From Candidatus Pyrohabitans jungbluthii (GTDB taxonomy: Archaea > Hydrothermarchaeota > Hydrothermarchaeia > Hydrothermarchaeales > BMS3B), in the NCBI GenBank assembly GCA_002010065.2, contig MTMD02000002.1, forward strand, positions 62,001 through 126,000: a stretch of 64,000 bases of DNA, written 5' to 3'. The notes under the pieces are model-generated. The model was given only the letters and a program-made list of their open reading frames with translations. It did not search any database and was not told the origin of the DNA. This document shows positions 1 to 9,089 of the stretch, piece after piece (within the stretch, counting starts at the first letter, position 1; each line of letters starts with the position of its first letter). The translations under genes and the position numbers were made by a program.

Positions 1-332
1 TAACACTGAACACAACGCAGAGAGATGAGATAGTGGAAGAGATAGCAAACATCACAGGGTTAACGCCAAACGAAGTGGAGCAGCTTCTGGAGCTTAAAGT
101 GGAAAAGGAAGAGCATAAACCAAAGACCAAGATGAAGACAGAAGTCGAGGTTGAAGAGGAAGAGTCTGAGACGAAGGTGGAAATAGAAGTGAAGAAGGAA
201 GAGAGCGAGGAGAAGTCTGAGGTGAAGGTAGAGATCGAGGAAGAAGAGGAAGAGCACAGGGAGAAGCCCAAGGCGGAAGTAGAAATTGAGATAGAGGGTG
301 CCGGAAGTACCAGAAGAGGCTGGGGCAGGTAA
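1..332 (+). CDS. C-terminal part of an unknown protein with a Lys/Glu-rich tail (cut by window edge)
   Basis: The reading frame is open from the left edge, with no stop before the TAA at 330-332, so the GTG at 33 need not be the start. The first visible residues resemble the end of a small helical or HTH-like domain (EIANITGLTPNEVEQLLEL). About 70 residues of alternating acidic/valine and lysine blocks follow (repeats like KVEIEV, EVKVEIE, AEVEIEIE), and then a short GSTRRGWGR end. Such tails are usually extended, highly charged and solvent-exposed. It converges on the membrane regulator at 343-1266. The function cannot be named from this fragment. Confidence 0.6.
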   Translation, partial: TLNTTQRDEIVEEIANITGLTPNEVEQLLELKVEKEEHKPKTKMKTEVEVEEEESETKVEIEVKKEESEEKSEVKVEIEEEEEEHREKPKAEVEIEIEGAGSTRRGWGR

Positions 333-342
333 TTTCCCGAAC

Positions 343-1266
343 CTACCCCTTCCCTCCAAACTCTTTTTTTAGAATAAGCCTGTTTGTCTTGCGGTAAGGC
401 TCCTTTTTTATTATCCCCTTCTCCTCCAGGTTTCGCACCAGTTTGCTCACCTTCGCCTTGGAAAAGCCGGTCTGCTTGACAATCTCCTCCTGCAGTATTT
501 CTCCCTTCTCCGCCAGGAGGTCGTATATTTTCTGCTCATCCTCTCTGAGCACTAGCTTGACGATTTTGCTCTGCTCCTCTCCCCGCCTCTTTTTCTGGTA
601 AGCGAAATATGCATACGTAAGCGCTGCTCCCAAGGCAAGTCCCAAGAACGCCAAGGCATAGGCTGAGCGCTGCTCCTGCCTAACTGTGGTGTACATCACA
701 AAAATCCTGAAGCTCTCGCGAGGCGAAAGTTCCCACTTCTTCCACATCACTATTATGTGCTCCCCATCGGTGAGAATCTTCTCCGGCGTTGGATAAACCG
801 CGGCTATCGCCTCGCCGGTGCCCCGCTGCTCCGACACGAGAACGCTGCCCTTAGGGAGCTTGACCATAAAGGTAAAGTTGACCACCCTCACCTCGGGCAC
901 GTAGCTCATGGTAAGTATGTTATCCCCGCGGTAGCTGGATACCACCTCAGGCAGGGTAAAGACAAATCGCAGCCTCTGGCTTTCGCCCGTCTGGAGCTTC
1001 TTACGCAGGGGCACCACCAGGGTATTGTCTTCAATGAAAACTTCAAGCTCGCCCTCCTCGTCGTACACCTCTACCTGCGAGGGCATCGCAGCAATCGCGT
1101 ACTCCACCGCTGAGATATTGCCCTTTAGATTTACAACGGTGAAGGAGACCTCCTCTACGGCGTTGCCCTGGTAATCAGGCGCAATCGATATGGTGTAGTC
1201 TCTGAAGTGGTACTCTTGAGCGGCAGCTACGGGTATGAGCAGTAGGAAGAGGATTATGAATCTCAT
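343..1266 (-). CDS. membrane-anchored winged-helix regulator with extracytoplasmic sensor domain
   Basis: 307 residues. A signal peptide (about 1-16, ending AAAQ) is followed by a beta-rich extracytoplasmic domain (about 17-200), one transmembrane helix (about 203-224), a basic stop-transfer KKRRG, and a cytoplasmic MarR/ArsR-type winged helix (about 240-300: DEQKIYDLLAEKGEILQEEI, KAKVSKLVRNLEEKGIIKK). This is the common archaeal architecture of a one-component transmembrane transcription factor, probably sensing an envelope condition. The gene at 54621-55544 has the same length and domain order, and alignable segments (DEQKI, TGFSK.KVSK), so the two are paralogs. The ligand and target genes are unknown. 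Confidence 0.8.
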   Translation of the reverse strand: MRFIILFLLLIPVAAAQEYHFRDYTISIAPDYQGNAVEEVSFTVVNLKGNISAVEYAIAAMPSQVEVYDEEGELEVFIEDNTLVVPLRKKLQTGESQRLRFVFTLPEVVSSYRGDNILTMSYVPEVRVVNFTFMVKLPKGSVLVSEQRGTGEAIAAVYPTPEKILTDGEHIIVMWKKWELSPRESFRIFVMYTTVRQEQRSAYALAFLGLALGAALTYAYFAYQKKRRGEEQSKIVKLVLREDEQKIYDLLAEKGEILQEEIVKQTGFSKAKVSKLVRNLEEKGIIKKEPYRKTNRLILKKEFGGKG

Positions 1267-1376
1267 TGACTAAAAATTGATTCGCTGCTCAAATAAAGGT
1301 TACCCGCAACTGTGTTGCGGGTGACGAACTTTGCCAGGGCAGGTATTAAATACAAAGAGAGCGCATACCTTTGGGC

Positions 1377-2579
1377 ATGGAAATTGGTGTTGTGGGCAAG
1401 CCAAACGTGGGCAAGAGCACCTTCTTCAGTGCTGCCACGCTGAGTAAGGCGGAGATAGCTAACTACCCCTTTACCACCGTTGAAGCAAACAAAGCGGTAG
1501 CCTTCGTGCGTGTTCCCGAGCCCGCGGTGGAGCTTGGAGTTACGCCAAACCCGCGCAACTCTCTCACTATGGGAGGCTATCGCTTCGTGCCCGTGGAGAT
1601 GATAGACGTCGCGGGCTTGGTGCCAAAAGCGCACGAAGGCAGAGGCTTGGGAAATAAGTTTCTGGACGACCTGCGCCAGGCGGGGGCGCTCATCCATGTC
1701 GTCGACGCCTGCGGTGCGACGGACGAGGAAGGAAATCCGCTAAAGCCAGGAGAGCACGACCCTCGCAAGGATGTGCGCTTCCTTGAGGAGGAGATTGAGC
1801 TGTGGTTCTTCGGCATATTCCAGCGAAACTGGGAGAAGCTTTCCCGCAGAGTTCAGCTCGCTGGCGAGAGCTTTGAGCACCTCTTCCAGGAGCTCTTCGC
1901 CGGCTTGGGGATACGCGAGGCACATGTGCAGCTTGCGCTCAGAGAGACAGGCTTAGACCCTAAGAAACCGGCACAGTGGAGCCAGGAGGAACTCTTCTCC
2001 TTCACCCGCACCCTGCGCAGGCTGGCGAAGCCCATAATCGTTGCTGCAAACAAGGCGGACGTTGGTATAGCCGAGGAGAACATAGCCAGACTTAAGGAGG
2101 AGTTCTCTCATACGAAGGTAATCCCCACCAGCGCAATGGCGGAGCTCATGCTGAAGAATCTTGCGGAGGCTGGGGTAATAAGCTATGTGCCCGGGGAGAG
2201 CAGCTTTGAAATTTTAAAGCCCGCTGAGCTCTCGCCCAAGCAGAAGAAGGCTCTGGAGATAATTAAAAAGAATGTGCTCGAGCGCTACGGGAGCACGGGC
2301 GTGCAGCAGGCGATTAACGTCGCTGTGTTGGACGTGCTCAGGAAGATTGTGGTTTTCCCTGTCGAAGATGAGAATCGCTACTGTGACGGCGAGGGGAATA
2401 TTTTACCGGACGCCTACCTTCTCGACGAGGGCGCCACTCCTCGCGACTTAGCGTATAAAATCCACACGGAAATAGGGGAGAATTTTATCGCCGCCATAGA
2501 TGCGCGCACCAAACGAAGAATCGCCAGCGACACACCGCTAAAACACATGGATATAATTAAGATAGTGACAAGAAAATAG
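1377..2579 (+). CDS. ychF: YchF/Obg-family translation-associated GTPase/ATPase
   Basis: 400 residues from the ATG at 1377; an in-frame TTG lies 6 bases upstream, but the family begins M-x-I-G-V-V-G. The P-loop GKPNVGKST is at residues 7-15, then DVAGLVP (G3-type motif) and NKAD (G4 position). The C-terminal TGS-like domain is recognisable (YLLDEGATPRDLAYKIHTEIG). This is the archaeal/eukaryotic branch of COG0012, a P-loop NTPase that associates with ribosomes; bacterial members prefer ATP. It is probably transcribed alone. A dispersed hairpin element lies 5 bases after its stop codon. Confidence 0.93.
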   Translation: MEIGVVGKPNVGKSTFFSAATLSKAEIANYPFTTVEANKAVAFVRVPEPAVELGVTPNPRNSLTMGGYRFVPVEMIDVAGLVPKAHEGRGLGNKFLDDLRQAGALIHVVDACGATDEEGNPLKPGEHDPRKDVRFLEEEIELWFFGIFQRNWEKLSRRVQLAGESFEHLFQELFAGLGIREAHVQLALRETGLDPKKPAQWSQEELFSFTRTLRRLAKPIIVAANKADVGIAEENIARLKEEFSHTKVIPTSAMAELMLKNLAEAGVISYVPGESSFEILKPAELSPKQKKALEIIKKNVLERYGSTGVQQAINVAVLDVLRKIVVFPVEDENRYCDGEGNILPDAYLLDEGATPRDLAYKIHTEIGENFIAAIDARTKRRIASDTPLKHMDIIKIVTRK

Positions 2580-2583
2580 GAAC

Positions 2584-2626
2584 ATAAGGGCGCCGCACCC
2601 GCCCTTATCAACCCGTCTTCACCAAA
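2584..2626 (+). repeat. 3'-end hairpin element, copy 1
   Basis: A perfect 9-bp inverted repeat (ATAAGGGCG at 2584-2592, CGCCCTTAT at 2600-2608) encloses the 7-base loop CCGCACC. The pyrimidine-rich tail AACCCGTCTTCACCA follows. It starts 5 bases after the ychF stop codon, in sense orientation. Copies 2 (63817) and 3 (56873, minus strand) share stem length, loop length and the tail consensus. It could be a transcript 3'-end stabiliser, a termination signal or a dispersed repeat. Confidence 0.75.
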
Positions 2627-2654
2627 ATAAAGGCGCTATCCCTAAGGTGAAAAA

Positions 2655-3074
2655 ATGCGCGTGGAGAGCTATACCATAGAGGTGGAGCTTGAGGCGGAGA
2701 AGGGCTTCGCAGACATCACCGCTCAGGTGCAGGAGATTGTTACAAAAAGCGGGATGAAGCGCGGCATCGCCGTGGTGTTCAACGTGGGCTCCACCGGCGC
2801 AGTAACAACGATGGAGTACGAACCCGGACTAAAGAAGGACATCCCCCGCGCCTTAGAGCGCATAGCACCGCGAAGCGAGAGCTACGAGCACCACCTCACC
2901 TGGGGTGACGACAATGGCAGTGCCCATGTTAAGGCGGCGCTTCTGGGCCCCAGCCTAGCAGTGCCCTTCACCGACGGCAGGCTCACCCTAGGCACGTGGC
3001 AGCAGATCGTCGTAATTAACTTTGACACCCGCGCAAGACGTCGCCGTGTTGTGGTACAGCTCTTAGGGGAGTAG
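2655..3074 (+). CDS. YjbQ/UPF0047 family protein
   Basis: 139 residues, the full length for the family. Conserved features include GFADITAQVQEIV near the N-terminus, HHLTWGDDNGSAHVKAALLGPS in the middle (the His and Asp residues of the family's proposed active site) and LGTWQQIVVINFD near the C-terminus. YjbQ proteins form small trimers; some members show weak thiamine-phosphate-synthase-like activity in bacterial complementation, but the physiological role is unsettled. The start follows a GGTGA motif. It converges on the next gene with no gap, so it is probably a single-gene unit. Confidence 0.88.
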   Translation: MRVESYTIEVELEAEKGFADITAQVQEIVTKSGMKRGIAVVFNVGSTGAVTTMEYEPGLKKDIPRALERIAPRSESYEHHLTWGDDNGSAHVKAALLGPSLAVPFTDGRLTLGTWQQIVVINFDTRARRRRVVVQLLGE

Positions 3075-3443
3075 CTACTGGTTGAGGTACCGCCTTACCT
3101 TCGAGAGAAGCTCGCCAAGGTCGTGCTTCGGCGTAACCGGGTCGAGGATAACGCTGTCCTCGCTCTCCAGCTCCAGCTTCTCCATACTCTCCGGCGAGAG
3201 CAGCGCGTAGCCCTGGCGCGCTAAGGCGTAGCCGTAGTGTACCCGCTTGTCCACCTCCACCACGAAGTGGCGCTGCCTCAAGAAATAGGGCTTAACCTCG
3301 CCTAAGCGATAAATAATAACCTCGTCCATAGCTGAGATCTCGCTACCCCTGAGATGCTCCCGCGCAAAGCCTATCTCATTCTCCCCAACATCGCCCTCAC
3401 GCACACGTACAAGGTACTTGTTGCCCAGCACTCTCTCAAGCAT
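3075..3443 (-). CDS. conserved-looking small protein of unknown function
   Basis: About 122 residues from the ATG at 3443; a GTG at 3473 would add ten hydrophobic residues. It has no membrane segment and no motif I recognise. The charged, mixed alpha/beta sequence contains two VxxVxxG-like strands (YLVRVREGDVG, HFVVEVDKRVHYGYALARQGYALL) and ends in a helical KVRRYLNQ. A TATTTAGG box occurs twice just upstream (about 3472-3496), consistent with a promoter and a nearly leaderless start. It is convergent with yjbQ. The function is unknown. Confidence 0.6.
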   Translation of the reverse strand: MLERVLGNKYLVRVREGDVGENEIGFAREHLRGSEISAMDEVIIYRLGEVKPYFLRQRHFVVEVDKRVHYGYALARQGYALLSPESMEKLELESEDSVILDPVTPKHDLGELLSKVRRYLNQ

Positions 3444-3610
3444 CTCAATAAGCGCAGAGAAGATTAACGTCACCTAAATACATCCGCACCTAAATAATGC
3501 AACCCGCTATTGCTCCTTAAGCCACTGTTTCAAAACTCTGCGTTAGATTTGTCCCGTCCCACCAACACACTCCTACATGTAATACAGTGAGGTTTATTCT
3601 TCTTCAGTTA

Positions 3611-4416
3611 TCAAAATAGTCCTGCAATTTTAACTCCAATATCCAAAAAGAATTTTTTAACTTTTGAAGCGAATGTTAGCCCTTCATATCTAATTCCACT
3701 GCCCCACGCTTGTTTAAATGCCGCAAATGGATCCTCTGCATTTATTATTTCTACTATTGCTTTTTCATCAATATAAAGGGCCATTGTCGGTTTTATTCCT
3801 TGCTTTTGCCAGATGTCGTGTATCCCATTGCTGTCTTGGTCTAACCAGGTGTTTCCTTCTACTATTACCCCATTTTCTGTGATTGAAGCATATTCTGATT
3901 TGGTTCCATCCAGATGTGTAATATAAATATGCAGCTTCTCATTCCCCAAAAGGCCCTTGACAAAACCCGGCAAGTAATTGACATTCTGGTTGTAGTTGCT
4001 GATGCTTTCAGATAATTTTTCCTTTTCAAGCTCTTCCTTTTCCATCTGTTCCAATATTTCTTCCATACTTGGTGGAAGAGGTTTATCTTTTTTCCAGTAC
4101 TCACATGCCAGAATTTCATCATATTCTACGGTGATATCTCCAGTTTCCTCATCGACTGTTGACTCCGTTTGCGATGCAATGTATACATAACCACCTGGCG
4201 AACTCGATGGAACCCATCTTCCTTCGTCATAGGCGACGGCATGATTAATAGTTATTTGCACCCAATCAAAATATAGCCTGGCTCAGGTGGCGGGCAATCT
4301 TTTGTGCATGTAAAATATTTACCTGAAAATGACGAAGTTCCAGGGGTTATTTGAGCTTGAGCTACACTAATTAAGCTCATTACAATTAATGGGATTATTA
4401 ATATAATTTTTTTCAC
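3611..4416 (-). pseudogene. secreted, calcium-binding-repeat protein split by a one-base frameshift
   Basis: The GTG at 4416 follows GGAGAG and opens a classic signal peptide (KKIILIIPLIVMSLISVAQA), then about 30 residues with two cysteines, and stops at 4252-4254. The rest of the protein (216 codons to 3611) continues one base out of frame. The frames join if the A/T run at 4268-4271 had one more base, which would read through GYIFDWVQ. The mature part has a Glu/Lys helix and a DQDSNGIHD motif typical of calcium-binding thrombospondin-type-3 or EF-like loops. The gene is much AT-richer than its neighbours, which suggests acquisition. It may be a true pseudogene, a slippage switch or a homopolymer sequencing error. 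Confidence 0.65.
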
Positions 4417-4567
4417 TTTTCTCTCCTTACATACTCAAATTAGTTAAATACTTGTATTTCAAACTATAAAAGCTTTACGCTCTCCAATTTTTCAAAGAGT
4501 AAACTGAAATTTTTCGCCACAGCTTTATAGACTTGCCAATTCAGTGCTTACAAGGTTATTTCGAGAA

Positions 4568-5491
4568 TTAAATGGTTATCTCTATGTCCAGCTTCTCCGC
4601 CAGCTCCTTGTAGCGGTTGCGTATGGTTACCTCTGTTACGCCAGCCACTTCTGCAACCTCGCGCTGCGTCCTGCGCTCGCCAAGCAGCACACTCGCTATG
4701 TAAAGCGCAGCAGCACTTACGCCAGTGGGTCCACGCCCTGAAGTGAGCTCCTTGTCCATCGCCTTCTTGAGAATTTCCCTCGCCTTGCTCCTCACCTCAC
4801 CGCTCAACCCCAGAGCGGTGCCAAAGCGCTCGATGTAGTCCACGGGCGTGGTGGGGCGCAGACTCAGCCCCAGTTCGCGGGCAACGAAGCGGTAGGTTCT
4901 GCCTATCTCCTTGCGGTTCAGCTTGGCGGCGTCGGCAATCTCGTCAAGGGTGCGGGGAACGCCACACTGCCGGCAAGCGGCATAGATAGCGGCGGCGGTT
5001 ACACCCTCGATGCTCCGCCCGCGGATTAAGCCCTTCTCCACCGCACGGCGGTAGAGCACCGCAGCAGCCTCGCGCACATTCTTGGGCAAACCCAGGCGAG
5101 AGGATATCCGCTCCAGCTCAGTGAGCGCTATAGCAAGGTTGCGCTCCATGGCATTGCCAACGCGGATGCGCTGCTGCCATTTGCGCAGGCGGTACAGCTG
5201 GGCACGCTTGCTTGCGGAAAGCTCTTTACCATAGCTGTCCTTGTTGCGCCAGTCTATAATCGTAGAAAGCCCCTTGTCGTGGATCGTGTACGTAAGCGGA
5301 GCTCCGGTGCGGGTTCGCCTCACCGCCTGTTCATGGTCGAAGGCACGCCACTCCGGACCCTCGTCCAGCAGGTCTTGGTCTATTACGAGACCGCAGCCAT
5401 TGCACACAATCTCAGCGCGCTCATAATCGCGCATTAAACTCGTGCTCCCGCATTCGGGGCACTCATCTACGTACTCTACCTTTCTTTCCAA
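4568..5491 (-). CDS. tfb: transcription initiation factor B (TFB)
   Basis: 307 residues from the TTG at 5491, chosen because GGAGGAGGT lies 3-10 bases upstream; a longer frame would overlap that site. The N-terminal zinc ribbon has C11/C14 and C30/C33. Next comes the B-finger/linker region ([21 protein letters not shown]), then two cyclin folds (about 110-200 and 205-300) with [17 protein letters not shown] and [31 protein letters not shown]. The latter holds the helix-turn-helix that reads the BRE next to the TATA box. It recruits RNA polymerase to TBP-bound promoters. Its start overlaps the end of gar1, a linkage often seen in archaea. Confidence 0.96.
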   Translation of the reverse strand: MERKVEYVDECPECGSTSLMRDYERAEIVCNGCGLVIDQDLLDEGPEWRAFDHEQAVRRTRTGAPLTYTIHDKGLSTIIDWRNKDSYGKELSASKRAQLYRLRKWQQRIRVGNAMERNLAIALTELERISSRLGLPKNVREAAAVLYRRAVEKGLIRGRSIEGVTAAAIYAACRQCGVPRTLDEIADAAKLNRKEIGRTYRFVARELGLSLRPTTPVDYIERFGTALGLSGEVRSKAREILKKAMDKELTSGRGPTGVSAAALYIASVLLGERRTQREVAEVAGVTEVTIRNRYKELAEKLDIEITI

Positions 5492-5750
5492 GGGACCTCC
5501 TCCTCTCCTCTTTCTTGGATAACACAAATAACCCCCCGCTCTTTGCAGCGCTAAGCGCCCTCTCGAAAGCTCCCTCCTCCGGTTTAATCACGAAGTACGG
5601 ATTGGAGACAGGACCGATTATATCAACAACTTTTCCAACTTTTACACCATTTTTTGTGAAAACGTCCGCGTATAGCGGAGGAAAATCCCTTCCACGAAAA
5701 AGAAGTGTCCCACTCTTGCTTACATGGCTGAAAGTCCCCAGCATCCTCAA
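5463..5750 (-). CDS. H/ACA ribonucleoprotein subunit Gar1
   Basis: 95 residues. The small beta-barrel of Gar1 is visible: [47 protein letters not shown], followed by a basic [17 protein letters not shown] tail. Gar1 binds Cbf5 in the H/ACA guide RNP that makes pseudouridines in rRNA. The TTG at 5750 is preferred over the ATG at 5744 because AGGAGA sits 5 bases before it and archaeal Gar1 proteins begin M-[KR]-x-L-G. It overlaps the downstream tfb by 29 bases, so the two are co-transcribed. Confidence 0.88.
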   Translation of the reverse strand: MRMLGTFSHVSKSGTLLFRGRDFPPLYADVFTKNGVKVGKVVDIIGPVSNPYFVIKPEEGAFERALSAAKSGGLFVLSKKEERRRSLGKKGRVRR

Positions 5751-5780
5751 AGAGCTCTCCTCCGGGCATAAAACTTAAAA

Positions 5781-6437
5781 CTATAGATGGCCTAATATTC
5801 TCTTGGGGTTAACACTGGTAATAATTTCTGAATACTTTTTGCTCATCCCTGAGCCAAGAGCGACGCTGATGAACTCTTCTGGGCTGAGTATATCCCCTGG
5901 TGAATGAGCGTCGGTGCACACCACAAGCTCCGCCTTTGCTTCCTTCGCAACGCTCGCCACGTGGCCGTTGGTCAGGCAGTGCCCCCTGCGAGAGGTCAGC
6001 TCTAAGTAAACTCCGTGCTCCCTCGCCTTCTCCGCCTCTTCCAGGGTTATGAATCCGGGATGGGCGAGGATGTCAACGTGAGTGCACTCTACGGCGGCGG
6101 CGTTTGTTCCCCTTGCGACTGGCTCAACCATGGTTTCGCCATGCACAACCACAATGCCTGCGCCAAGCTTCTTAGCCTTAGCCGCCAGCTCGGGAATCTT
6201 CGCCGGCGGGAGATGGGTAAGCTCTATCCCGGGTATAACCTCTATCCCGTGAGCCTCAAGCTCTTTTCCTATGCCCTGCAAACGGCGAAGGATGAACTCC
6301 ATATTTGAGCTGTCGGCGTGGTCAGTGATAGCTACCGCCTTAAACCCCTTCTCCGCATACCGCCGCGCTATCTCGGCGGGTATCAACTCGCCGTCGCTGA
6401 AAATTGAATGCACGTGCAGATCATAAGCCATGCTCAT
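5781..6437 (-). CDS. PHP-domain phosphoesterase
   Basis: 218 residues spanning one PHP domain. Metal-binding motifs are in order: DLHVHSIFSDGE (motif 1), AITDHAD (motif 2), HGE and ILAHPG (motif 3 region), and CTDAHSPGD (motif 4). The family binds three metals and hydrolyses phosphoesters; relatives include histidinol phosphatase and the PHP domains of polymerases. The single-domain archaeal form has no assigned substrate, so histidinol phosphatase is a possibility only. It lies 30 bases upstream of gar1 on the same strand and could share its transcript. Confidence 0.85.
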   Translation of the reverse strand: MSMAYDLHVHSIFSDGELIPAEIARRYAEKGFKAVAITDHADSSNMEFILRRLQGIGKELEAHGIEVIPGIELTHLPPAKIPELAAKAKKLGAGIVVVHGETMVEPVARGTNAAAVECTHVDILAHPGFITLEEAEKAREHGVYLELTSRRGHCLTNGHVASVAKEAKAELVVCTDAHSPGDILSPEEFISVALGSGMSKKYSEIITSVNPKRILGHL

Positions 6438-6610
6438 TAAATTCCCCTTTTGATATAATTTATTTTCTGTGATCCCCGCATTTGCTCGCTCCTCGCCTGT
6501 GCATGCTGAGCAAATACATAGAGGAATTATGTAATACTAGGATAGAATAGTAGGTGTTAATAAAATAAAAGAATGAGGCGCCTCACGGCGCACTGATAAA
6601 CACAAGTTTT

Positions 6611-6775
6611 CTAGAACCTGTAGCTTCTGCTCCTTCTCTCCGCTTTCTTTTTGTCGCGACAGGCTTTGCATCGCTTGGGGTCGGCGAACCCCTTCTCAGC
6701 AAAGAATTCCTGCTCACCTACGGTGAAGACGAACTCTTCTCCGCAGTCGACACAAACCAGGGTTTTATCTTCCAT
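6611..6775 (-). CDS. small zinc-ribbon protein
   Basis: 54 residues starting at the ATG at 6775 behind AAGGAGAG. The sequence contains CVDCGEEFVFTVGEQEFF, then KGF and RCKACR, followed by a basic end (DKKKAERRSRSYRF). The CxxC...CxxC spacing with G-E-Q-x-F-F between is the hallmark of the short probable-zinc-ribbon family found in bacteria and archaea. It probably binds one zinc and RNA or protein; no function is established. It lies downstream of another tiny zinc ribbon on the same strand. Confidence 0.82.
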   Translation of the reverse strand: MEDKTLVCVDCGEEFVFTVGEQEFFAEKGFADPKRCKACRDKKKAERRSRSYRF

Positions 6776-6793
6776 TTTTACATCTCTCCTTTC

Positions 6794-6976
6794 TTACTTT
6801 TTTCTGTACCCTTTGTTCGGGGGCGGCACAGTCTCCCCTCTGAAGATTTTGCCGCAGTCGCAGCTCACCACCTGATAGAAGGTAGCCTTGCCATGTTTGT
6901 AAACCCGGGTTGTTCCCACAACCGAGTTGAGCGAACAAAGAGTACCGCAAGAGGGACACCTTATCTCCGACGACAA
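6794..6976 (-). CDS. second tiny zinc-ribbon protein
   Basis: About 60 residues from the TTG at 6976, which sits 6 bases after AAGGAGA; a GTG two codons upstream is the alternative. It has CPSCGTLC and CDCGK separated by about 28 residues, which would form a zinc ribbon, and a lysine-rich C-terminus (PPPNKGYRKK). A much longer open frame exists upstream, but it runs into the AhbD-like gene and looks non-coding. The three small/radical-SAM genes from 8127 to 6611 are on one strand and closely spaced, so they may form one transcript. The function is unknown. Confidence 0.6.
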   Translation of the reverse strand: MSSEIRCPSCGTLCSLNSVVGTTRVYKHGKATFYQVVSCDCGKIFRGETVPPPNKGYRKK

Positions 6977-7068
6977 ATGCACATCTCCTTGAAGAAGCTC
7001 CCCCTTTCGAAGGAAACCTCTTTTCCTCCTGGGGCTAATATTCACGAAAATAAAAGTTGCTGGAAAAT

Positions 7069-8127
7069 TTACTCTTTCCTCAACTTCCTGGGTACATAGC
7101 TGCAGTATGGCTCCTCTGCAAGGTAGTCGCCTGTCACAGCATACGCACGAGCGCGGCAACCCCCGCAAACTGCGAGGTACTCGCACACTCCGCACTTACC
7201 CTTATAGCGCTTGAAGTCTCTGAGCTCTTTAAAAAGCTCACTGTTCTCCCAGATATCCTTAAAGCTCTTCTCGTATATGTTTCCAGCGCTCTTGGGGAAG
7301 TATGAGCAGGGGTAGACTTCGCCCTTGTGATTTATGAGCGCTATTAGCTGCCCGGCTATGCAGCCCTTTCCTCCGCCCGTGGAGAAGCTCAGGGAGCGCC
7401 GCTTTATGGGCTTGCCCTCCTGCTTCGCGCGCTGGGCGAATATGCGGTAGTACATGGGTGCGCAGGTTGGGCGCACGTACATCTCAGTCTCGCGCTGCTC
7501 CATGTCGTAGTGCCAGTTGAGTATCTTTTCATAGTCCTCCTTGCTTATCAGCTCCTCCATTATCTCCTTTCCTCTGCCTGTGGGCACAATCATGAACATA
7601 TACCACGCGGTGGCGCCGAGCTTCTTGGCAAGCTCGTAAACCTTAGGAATCTCGTCTTGGTTCCTCTTTGTGAAGGAGGAATTGACTATGAAGGGGATGC
7701 CGTGCTTTTTGAAGAGCTTGGCCGCGCGTATCGCGCCCTCAAAAGCTCCGCGCTGGTTGCGGAAGTTGTCATGCACCTCTGCGGTTGAGCCGTCTATGCT
7801 GATGGAGACTATCCTTATCCCGGCATCCTTGATCTTCTCACACACCTCGTCGGTAACGAGAGTTCCATTTGTCGCCATAGCCATTCGCAAGCCGCGCTCA
7901 GTACCGTAACGGGCTATCTCAAAAATATCCTTGCGCAGCAGTGGTTCGCCCCCGCTGAGCACCAGCACAGGCTTGGCATAGCTGGCGATGTCATCTATCA
8001 CCGCCTTAGCCTGCTCTGTGCTCGGGCCCTTCTCAGCCTTTATCGCTGCCTCAGCGCGACAATGCACACAGCGCAGGTTGCACCTCTGCGTAATCTCCCA
8101 GGCTATCCAGCGAGGTTCGAACTTCAT
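7069..8127 (-). CDS. ahbD: radical SAM/SPASM enzyme of the alternative heme pathway (AhbD/AhbC-like)
   Basis: 352 residues from the ATG at 8127. [22 protein letters not shown] carries the CxxxCxxC motif for the SAM-binding [4Fe-4S] cluster; SGGEPLLR and the SISIDG strand follow the radical SAM barrel. The C-terminal SPASM-type region (CSYFP...[31 protein letters not shown]) strongly resembles heme b synthase AhbD and its relatives AhbC/NirJ. AhbD decarboxylates two propionates of Fe-coproporphyrin III to make heme b from siroheme. AhbC, AhbD and NirJ2 are close, so the exact step is uncertain. A heme role fits the ccm operon and multiheme cytochrome in this window. Confidence 0.72.
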   Translation of the reverse strand: MKFEPRWIAWEITQRCNLRCVHCRAEAAIKAEKGPSTEQAKAVIDDIASYAKPVLVLSGGEPLLRKDIFEIARYGTERGLRMAMATNGTLVTDEVCEKIKDAGIRIVSISIDGSTAEVHDNFRNQRGAFEGAIRAAKLFKKHGIPFIVNSSFTKRNQDEIPKVYELAKKLGATAWYMFMIVPTGRGKEIMEELISKEDYEKILNWHYDMEQRETEMYVRPTCAPMYYRIFAQRAKQEGKPIKRRSLSFSTGGGKGCIAGQLIALINHKGEVYPCSYFPKSAGNIYEKSFKDIWENSELFKELRDFKRYKGKCGVCEYLAVCGGCRARAYAVTGDYLAEEPYCSYVPRKLRKE

Positions 8128-8235
8128 TGTAATAATCGCAGGAGCTATCAATAAAAATCAAAGCTGAACCAGGGAAGGAGGATACCCAACCCCCAACAGG
8201 TATATACGTAAGAAATGATACGATTTTGAGGAAAA

Positions 8236-8922
8236 ATGAGAATCCACGGAAAGCTTAAACAGGGCACCTTTATCCAGCGCTTGAACAGGTTTTCAGCGCT
8301 TGTGGAGGTGGATGGAAGCATTGCAAAAGCACACCTCCCAAACCCGGGCAGGCTTCAGGAGCTTCTCATCCCTAGCACGCCTGTGCTGCTGCGTGAGAGC
8401 AACGCTGCCCACAGAAAGACCGCCTATGACCTCATAGGGGTTAAAGCTGGCGAGGTGTGGGTGAGCATCGATTCTCGCCTGCCGAACGCGCTTTTCAGAG
8501 AGGCGATGGAGCAGGGCACATTGGAAGAATTTGCAGGCTACCGCATAGCCAAGGAAGAGGTGAGCTTCGACACGAGTAGAATAGATTTCCTGCTTGAAAA
8601 CTCTTCACCCTGCCTTGTGGAAGTCAAGTCCTGCACCCTTGTTGAGGAGGGTGTTGCCAAGTTTCCTGACGCGCCAACCGATAGAGGGAGGAGACACCTC
8701 CACCACTTAATGAAAGCAAAAGAGGCTGGCTACCGCTGCGCCGTCGTCTTTGTTATCCAACGCAGCGATGCCTTTGCTTTTGCGCCCAACGACGCCACAG
8801 ACGAAGCCTTTGGCGAAGCTTTGAGAGAGGCGCATCGCAGAGGCGTTGAGGTCTACGCCTATCGCTGTGACTTCGACGGGAGGGAGATTAGGATAAAAAG
8901 CAAGGTTGAGGTGCTGATTTAG
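8236..8922 (+). CDS. sfsA: SfsA family nuclease-like protein
   Basis: 228 residues, the usual family length. Recognisable blocks are the N-terminal OB-like region (GTFIQRLNRFSALVEVDG, HLPNPGRL), the nuclease-like core (SRIDFLLE, CLVEVKSCTL, FPDAPTDRGRRHLHHL) and YRCAVVFVIQRSD. The D...EVK signature matches PD-(D/E)xK nucleases. The name comes from E. coli sugar fermentation stimulation; DNA binding is reported, but the biological function is unclear. It stands alone, divergent from the AhbD-like gene, with a T-rich stretch after its stop. The 8923-9089 gap is AT-rich and shows only promoter-like sequence. Confidence 0.92.
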   Translation: MRIHGKLKQGTFIQRLNRFSALVEVDGSIAKAHLPNPGRLQELLIPSTPVLLRESNAAHRKTAYDLIGVKAGEVWVSIDSRLPNALFREAMEQGTLEEFAGYRIAKEEVSFDTSRIDFLLENSSPCLVEVKSCTLVEEGVAKFPDAPTDRGRRHLHHLMKAKEAGYRCAVVFVIQRSDAFAFAPNDATDEAFGEALREAHRRGVEVYAYRCDFDGREIRIKSKVEVLI

Positions 8923-9089
8923 AGAATTGAAAAATCTTTTCTGCTTTTTCTAAGCAAAGTTAACCATAAATACAATCATGATAAAATATAGATTGATGAA
9001 CAATATTTTGTCTGACAGATATTTACAATATAGTCATAAGATGAGAATAAACACTATTAATTTAAATAAATCTCTATGATTTGGTGAAA

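Noticed and set aside
1371-1377. TTG start for ychF at 1371
   Set aside because: The ATG at 1377 matches the family N-terminus exactly; the two extra codons add nothing and no site separates them.
6977-7195. N-terminal extension of the small zinc ribbon into the AhbD-like gene
   Set aside because: It overlaps conserved coding sequence in another frame and has no plausible start or motif; the start at 6976 follows AAGGAGA.
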